A model generated the notes under the pieces. That model had not been told where the DNA came from, did no database searches, and saw only the letters and a list, made by a program, of their open reading frames with translations. From assembly GCA_030063045.1 (NCBI GenBank), contig JAQSEB010000090.1, positions 806,001 to 870,000 of the forward strand: DNA of 64,000 nucleotides, written 5' to 3'. Shown here piece after piece: positions 58,383-64,000 of the stretch. The first letter of the stretch is position 1. The number at the start of each line of letters is the position of its first letter. A program made the position numbers and the translations under genes. This DNA comes from Pratylenchus scribneri. Lineage: Eukaryota; Nematoda; Chromadorea; Rhabditida; Pratylenchidae.

Positions 58383-58684
58383 GAAGGAGAAGACGAAAGA
58401 AAGAAGGAATTGGCCAAAAAATTGTTGAAAAAATGATGGCCATAATTCCTAAAATGTTAATCCAAATCTGTTAAAGTCTATCCCTTTCACTGTCCTTTTT
58501 TATATTTTCGGTTATTTTTGGGTTCACTTTCCTCTTTCCAATGTTGAATAAAAATTTTTAAAATGAAACTATTTTAAATATGGATTTATGTTGATTTAAT
58601 GGAAATTAGCATATTTATTTTTCATTTTATTTTTATTTGATTGAAACAAAAAAAATAATCCACAGTTTTAAACTCACATCCAAA
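58383..58684. other. 3'UTR of gene M and short spacer before gene N
   Basis: Shared 3' block (GATGGCCATAATTCCTAAAA ... TTTTCGGTTATTTTTGGG ... TTGAATAAAAAT). Only about 300 bases separate M and N, much less than between most copies; the upstream block is missing. Confidence 0.5.
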
Positions 58685-60094
58685 ATGCGTGGCAAATCTG
58701 ACATCATTGTCAATCTGCATTCTGGCATCTTTGGTCGGCATTGCATCTGGTAATTTTGTATTCACATTCCTTTAAAATGTATTTTTAATTATCATCAGGC
58801 CTCAAATGCCATGCCGGTAACAGCATTTATGGATTCAAAGTGAAAGAATGTGTTGGCATGGAAAATGCATGCATTAAGATTGAATGTATTTGCATTTTTA
58901 AAAATGAATTGAATAATATTATAATAAAATTTAGGTGGTGGCGCAAATGCGGGAACGATTGCGAAGGGTTGCGGTGCAGTTGGGAATTTCAATAAATGCA
59001 GTGCTCGTATCATTACATACGATATTGATGACGTTAAAAGTGGTGCGAAAGATTGCAGCTTCTGTAAAAGTGATCTTTGCAATTCGGGTATGCTTTCTTT
59101 TTAATGTTTAATATTAATATATATGTCACAGCCAATTTGGGGAATTGGCCCGTTTGTGGAATCTCAGCTTCTAGGCATCGTACAGACTCGAGAGATGGCT
59201 CACTCGATTCGTCATGGTCGATTTACATTATGGAATTTCAATTTCAGACCGTTTAGGGCTAGGGTTAGGATTAGGGTAGGGTCGGCATGGGTTCTAGGGT
59301 TAGGGCTAGGGCTAGGGCTAGGGGTCAGGGATGTCTGAAATTGAAATTTCATAAAGTAAATCGACCATGCCGAATCGAATGAACCTACTTTCGAATCTGT
59401 ACGATGCTTAGAAACCGACAAAATTAAAATTTACACACTATTTTCGCCAGAGAAGCAGAGAAAAGTGAGATATCGAAAAACTAAGAATAGTGTTAGGATT
59501 AGAAAGAATAGGGTCGGCATGGGATCTAGGGTTAGGGCTAGAGTTTAGGCTCGCACTCTGCTTCTTCAGCGAAATAGTATGTAAATTTCAGTTTTGCTGG
59601 AATTTCAATTTTTTCCGCCAACATATAAAATATATAGATAATCTTCTCAAAATCAAAACCGAAAGACTTTGATCAACCATATTGAGTAGAAAAAATATTT
59701 TCGCTTTGATAATAATTTATAATAATGCATTCATTTTATATTTTTAGATCATCTTGTCCCCGAAACGACCACAAAATCTACAACGATGACGAGTGATCTC
59801 GAGAATGGATTGAGTGAGTAAAATTAATTTTTTTTAATTTTAAATATTTATACATTTTATGATTTACAATAAAATTTCCATATTAAAAAATAGAAAAATA
59901 AATTATTTTTATTAATTTTATAAGTCAATCGATACATATATATTTCTTTTGAGATATATAAAAATTTAAAGAATTGTGATATATTTAAAATAATAATATT
60001 TCCTTATTTTACAGCATTCCATCATCCGGGTGAATTTCCACTGCTCATTGCCATTGGCGCTGTGATTGCAATTGTCGGGAATTTTCTGCTGTGA
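58685..60094 (+). pseudogene. array gene N: Ly6-like gene with frameshifted signal exon
   Basis: Exons 58685-58749, 58799-58885, 58935-59087, 59748-59813 and 60015-60094. Exon 1 is 65 bases, one too many: an extra A in GTCAATCTGC breaks the signal-peptide frame. The rest is in frame: KCHAGNS, KECVG, NACIKIEC, KGCGA, NKCSA, DCSFCKSDLCN, a short Thr/Lys linker ending ENGL, and tail EFPLLIAIGAVIAIVGNFLL. The module lacks one of the usual cysteines (the residue before the GVxS turn is Tyr in ITYDIDDVKS). Confidence 0.65.
59125..59418. repeat. palindromic element with TTAGGG-like centre, copy 2
   Basis: Closely matches 36731-37031: CCAATTTGGGGAATTGGCCC, CATCGTACAGACTCGAGAG, AATTTCAATTTCAGACCG, GGGCTAGGGTTAGGATTAGG and the inverted half TGAAATTTCATAAAGTAAAT. 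It lies in an intron of gene N. A third, related stretch follows at about 59480-59560. Confidence 0.6.
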
Positions 60095-60725
60095 GAAAGA
60101 AGAATCAAGAAGGAATTGGCCATAAAATTGGTAAAAAATATGATGGCCATAATTCCAAAATTTTAATCAAATTTAAAATGTGTTACATCTATCTCTTTTT
60201 CTGTACTTTTTTTATACTTTGGTTATTTCTTATTTTTGTTTCAATATCCTCTTTCCAATGGTGAATAAAAAAATGATAAAATGAAATTATTTGTTAATTT
60301 TGATAGATTCAATGGAAATTAAATTGACATATTTATATTTTTTTAATGTATTTTTATTTGATTTTATCAAAAAATTAACACACGATTTAAACATTAAACT
60401 CAATCCGAAATTTAAATGAAAATTCATATTTCCGAATGTTTTTCCAAATGGAAATTAAAAAGCAGATGAACATTTTTGTTTTATTACAAACCATTGCAGA
60501 TTTGAACCGAATAACTAGCTGACTGTGAAGTCTGTATTTAAAATCCAAATCCCAATACTAATTAAAATTTAATAGATAATCTTCATTGATGAATAAAATT
60601 CTCTTTATGTAGAATTTACACCCAATCTCCGTCTATTCATAACCCATAAATTACTTTTTTTTATCTTTTTAACAGAGAATTGTTAACACTTAAAATAATC
60701 TAAATTTTCCTAATATCATCCAAAA
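60095..60725. other. 3'UTR of gene N and spacer before gene O
   Basis: Shared 3' block to about 60270, then AT-rich spacer ending in AATATCATCCAAAA before the O start. No other gene. Confidence 0.5.
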
Positions 60726-61052
60726 ATGTGTGGCAAAATTGCCATTTTTGGCCTCTGGTTTTTGGCATCTTTGATTTGCATTGCTACTGGTAATTAATTA
60801 TAGGCCTGAAATTTATTTTTGTAATATATTTATATATTTCTTCTAAATTTGAGGCCTTAAATGTTACCATGGTCATGCCAAAACTGGGGTGGAGATGATG
60901 CATACATCGTGAGAGAATGTGACTATGCGGAAACATGCATTAAATCAGATTGTAAAATTGTTTAATTTATAAAGGTCAATAATTATAAATGAACTATACA
61001 GGAACGGCCCATTGGTGCTGTGATGACTGCCATTGGGCACTTCTTGCTTTAA
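60726..61052 (+). pseudogene. array gene O: truncated Ly6-like gene
   Basis: Exon 1 (60726-60789, signal peptide MCGKIAIFGLWFLASLICIA) and exon 2 (60854-60951; KCYHGHAKTG ... TCIKSDC) are recognisable. Exon 2 is one base short near ACTGGGGTGG and its acceptor is weak (TTTGAG). Exons 3 and 4 are gone. Sixty bases later only the end of the tail exon remains (IGAVMTAIGHFLL), followed by the family 3' block. It is a clear internal deletion relic. Confidence 0.75.
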
Positions 61053-62444
61053 AAAGAAGATAGAAGAAGCAATTGGCCGTAAAATTGCTCAAGAAAAATG
61101 ATGGCCATTCCAAAATGTTATTCAACAAAATGATAATGTCTCTATCCCCTTTTGTTTCCTTTTTTATATTTTCGGTTATTATTGGTTTTTCTTTTATCTT
61201 TCAAATGTTGAATAAAAAATGTTAAAAGAAAAATGTGTGACTATATAAATAGTGCCCAGAAATATGATATTAAAAGTGTTTTACCTATTATTTATGTCAT
61301 ATGTCAAGTTTTTATATGAAGAGTGAGGATTAATATCAGAGGTTTTTGATTGAATTAAAGCAATGCTTTCTTTTTCACAATATATTTTTTAATGAATTAC
61401 ATTATAGTAGAATTGAACCCCGTCTTTATGAAATAAATAAAATCATAGTTATCTATAAGAATATGCTAATGAATAATTAAATATATTTATGGCAAAAATA
61501 AATATTTCATTCCCATATAGAATTTCTTAAATATAATTTTTAAGGAAATTCTTAGTATTTTATAAAATATCATAATTGTGGGATTTAATGAAACAATTTC
61601 GTTAAATTTTCTGCCAAGCAAAATGCCATTATTATTGAATTAACAATATAATAGACATTCTGATCATTGATCAACAAGACAAAAGATGAACTAACCTAAT
61701 CTATGTCGATTAAATCATCTGCAGTATATCTTTTTTAAATTTGGTTCCGTCCAGGGATGGGTTCGATGTTTCGATTTTTTCGTTTCGATGTCGATTTTCG
61801 GTCATTTTTGGCATCGAAATTTCGTTTTTCGGTTTCGAAAAATTTTTTGACCTTCCGAAATTTCGTTTTTCGGTTTCGAAAAATTTTTTGACTCCCCGAA
61901 ATTTCGATTTTCGATTTCGATTTTTTATTTTGGGCCATCGAACCCATCCCCGGTTCCGTCGATATGAACATTGGAATAAAAATTAATTTATAAGAATTGT
62001 AAATACAATTTAACAAAAGAAAATCAACCGAATTTTGGGATATTTCCAATCTTTTCTAGTCATAAATTTTTGCATTTGCATTAATAAACTCACCAAAAAT
62101 AGCATAAATAAAAAATTTTGACAAATTTACTAAACCTTGATCACTTTAAAATTAATCTATGCTCAAATAAAAATACATTCCAACATCTAATCAAATACCA
62201 TTTTTTAAATAAAAAAATACACAAAACATTTTCGATACTCAATTCCCTTCTGGCCAGCATAAATCATCTTTTTTAACATTTTTTATTCAATATTGGAAAG
62301 AGGAAAGTGAACCCAAAAATAACCGAAAATAAAAAAGAAGGACAGTGAAAGGGATAGACTTTAACAAATTTTGGTTAACATCTTGGAAAATGGCCATCTT
62401 CTTTTTGCAACAATTTTGTGGCCATTTCTTCTTCCTTCTTCTTC
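61053..62444. other. 3'UTR of gene O, a MITE, and 3'UTR of gene P (inverted)
   Basis: The 3' block of O runs to about 61230. The MITE is at 61752-61952. At about 62280-62440 the same 3' block appears inverted (AACCCAAAAATAACCGAAAA), belonging to the minus-strand gene P. No other gene. Confidence 0.5.
61752..61952. mobile_element. short CAGGG-family MITE with exact 8-bp duplication
   Basis: Begins CAGGGATGGGTTCGATG and ends CATCGAACCCATCCCCG. It is flanked by GTTCCGTC on both sides (61744-61751, 61953-61960). It has only about two 41-bp units, the shortest complete copy here. Confidence 0.85.
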
Positions 62445-63027
62445 TTAAACCAAGAAGTGTCCGATGGAAGCAATCACAGCGACAAGGGAGAAAATCAACG
62501 CAATTGTAATCGGATGGTACATTGCTGTTTAAAAATGATAAAATTTTAAATTCATGTAAATTTTTTAATTTTAACAATTTGTATTAAAAACAGACCCGAA
62601 TTGCAAAGGTCGCTGGTACAGTAAGTGCATTTTTTGGCAATGGTTTTACTAAATTCACCTCGTTTACATTCATAAAAGTCAGGATTGCATTTTTCGATAC
62701 TCTCAAACAGGGACAAACTTCCACAATCTTTTATTGATCTTCCATCCATAAAGCCGCCACCTATATATTTATCAATTAATATAAGCATTATGATTTTTAA
62801 TTAATTACAATCAACTTTGACGCACGCATCAAAGCCAATGCATAATTTCTTGCGATAGCTCCAAGTTCCACTATCAGTGTTACCGCTGCCAGTATAGCAT
62901 TCAATGTCTGTTTATGATGTAAAATTTAAAATAAAACTTAAATTTGCTATATTACCTGCAGCAATGCCGACAAAATTGCCAAAAGACAGATGGCAATGAT
63001 GGCAGTTTTGCCAGCAGAAATGCACAT
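62445..63027 (-). pseudogene. array gene P: inverted, mucin-less Ly6-like gene with frameshift in exon 1
   Basis: Minus-strand exons: 63027-62956 (signal peptide MCISAGKTAIIAICLLA), 62907-62809 (ECYTGSGNTDSG ... DACVKVDC), 62760-62596 (KDCGS, EKCNP, YECKRGE, KCTYCTSDLCN), 62524-62445 (tail ITIALIFSLVAVIASIGHFL). Exon 1 is 72 bases where 73 would keep phase 1, so one base is missing near GGCAATTTTGTCGG. There is no Thr-rich exon between module and tail; only 71 bases of intron remain. It is the only array member on the minus strand. Confidence 0.65.
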
Positions 63028-64000
63028 TTTTCGTTGATGTTTGATGGAAATATCGGAATTAAGATTTGAGAGTGGAAAGATTTACTGAAGCTGGAATATT
63101 AATAATAGAAATTTATTTTTAATTGAGAAAAAATGGATGACGCGCTAGATTTAGAAATTATGCCATAAGGCATAAATAAGCTCATAGCTCAATAGGGAGG
63201 TAAAAATGAATTCAAAAATAAACTTAATAAATGTTATCAAAGCATTGATGTATGCTTTTTAAGAAAAGTTTATTTTTTTAAAAATTTATTAAATTCTTAT
63301 AATGTATAAATAACATTTTAGTGCCTATTTAATGGTATTAATTTATGTCTAACTAATAAGCCGAATAACCGGATTTTAAAATATTATAAGAATTTATATG
63401 TTGGAGAAATTGTAAAGGATTTTATTTATTAGAGAATAAAATCATAAAAATAAAATGGGAGAAAAACTAATTCCAATAAATTTTAATGGATTGAATGTAA
63501 CGAAATGGGTAAAATGAAATGAAAATGATTGTGCTCTCATTTTGGCCGATCCGGCTGATGAGGGCGATTGCTATGTCAAATAACAGTGAATAGATGATTA
63601 ATAAGCTAAAATAAGCAATGAAGAAAAATGACTCCCCACATTTCGCCCTGGTATCATTTTTTCGAAATGATAATTTTACATTATTTGGTGGGAATATCCT
63701 CCAATCGAGATAAATTAATTTCAGGCGCATTGGTTTTAATGGAATGAAGGGAATAGTAAAAAATGATATCATACTAATAAATTATTTTACTTTTTATTTT
63801 ATAATATTCTCTAAATTTAATAATGCGATCAGCGCTGACTGACATGGGAATGAATCCGGGAATGAATTCCGGGGATAATCAATGGGATGGTCAAGCGTGA
63901 GAAAAAGCCACTTTTTCTTGAATTGAAGATTTATTTTTGAGAAAGTGAATGTGAGCTTTAAGGCATTATGAAATTACTTTATGGAATTGTCCTCTCATTA
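63028..64000. other. spacer right of gene P
   Basis: No gene seen. At about 63490-63540 it has the upstream-type block ACGAAATGGGTAAAATGAAA and GTGCTCTCATTTT in plus orientation, as found upstream of K and L, so another plus-strand member may begin beyond the window. Confidence 0.4.

Noticed and set aside
1..64000. tRNA and rRNA genes
   Set aside because: No cloverleaf with A/B-box pattern or rRNA-like sequence was recognised by eye on either strand; a covariance-model scan would be needed to exclude tRNAs firmly.

Overview
The window looks like a nematode genome. It is very AT-rich, with many short introns ending in TTTCAG or TTTAG, an operon-like gene pair with a splice acceptor directly before the second ATG, a chitin-binding multidomain gene, and a Maverick/Polinton element whose capsid proteins resemble those known from nematode Mavericks. 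The species cannot be named from sequence alone.

Region 1 (1-9.3 kb) is most of the structural arm of a Maverick/Polinton. Nine intronless, tightly packed genes lie on the minus strand: packaging ATPase, a small basic protein, a conserved basic/acidic protein, a chromodomain integrase, penton-like protein, adenain-like protease, a pX/pVI-like virion protein, major capsid protein and a small membrane protein. The protein-primed DNA polymerase is not in the window. Starting 86 bp from the ATPase start codon and running the other way is a two-gene, intron-containing unit: a PAZ-only Argonaute-like protein followed, 60 bp later, by a divergent TATA-binding-protein homologue. This pairing beside a Maverick is the most unusual gene combination here.

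Region 2 (10-63 kb) is a tandem array of 15 related genes (called A-E and G-P; 14 on plus, 1 on minus). The basic gene has five exons separated by phase-1 introns: signal peptide; first half of a Cys-rich module (4 Cys); second half (6 Cys, ending C-x2-C-x4-C-N); a Thr-rich mucin-like exon ending near E-N-G-L; and a short hydrophobic tail that reads as a GPI-attachment signal. The module resembles Ly6/uPAR three-finger domains but is divergent. Because nearly every exon is 1-1 symmetric, modules and mucin exons have been multiplied (C two modules, E three, J three) or lost (I and P lack the mucin exon) without breaking frame. Six members carry frameshifts or deletions. A conserved upstream block, 5' leader and 3'UTR recur around the copies. 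These look like cell-surface coat proteins, in the manner of a lineage-specific surface-protein family.

Region 3 is the mobile DNA inside the array. There is a near-intact hAT transposon with an exact 8-bp target duplication and a matching empty site in the paralogous intron, a GC-rich non-autonomous hAT-type element, several copies of a MITE family with a 41-bp internal tandem repeat, and several palindromic fold-back elements. One fold-back lies inside coding exon 3 of gene K, where its terminal bases supply a GT donor and the duplicated target supplies an AG acceptor, so it may be spliced as a newly made intron. An unrelated minus-strand gene encoding about eight chitin-binding type-2 domains (gene F, 33.8-39.0 kb) interrupts the array.
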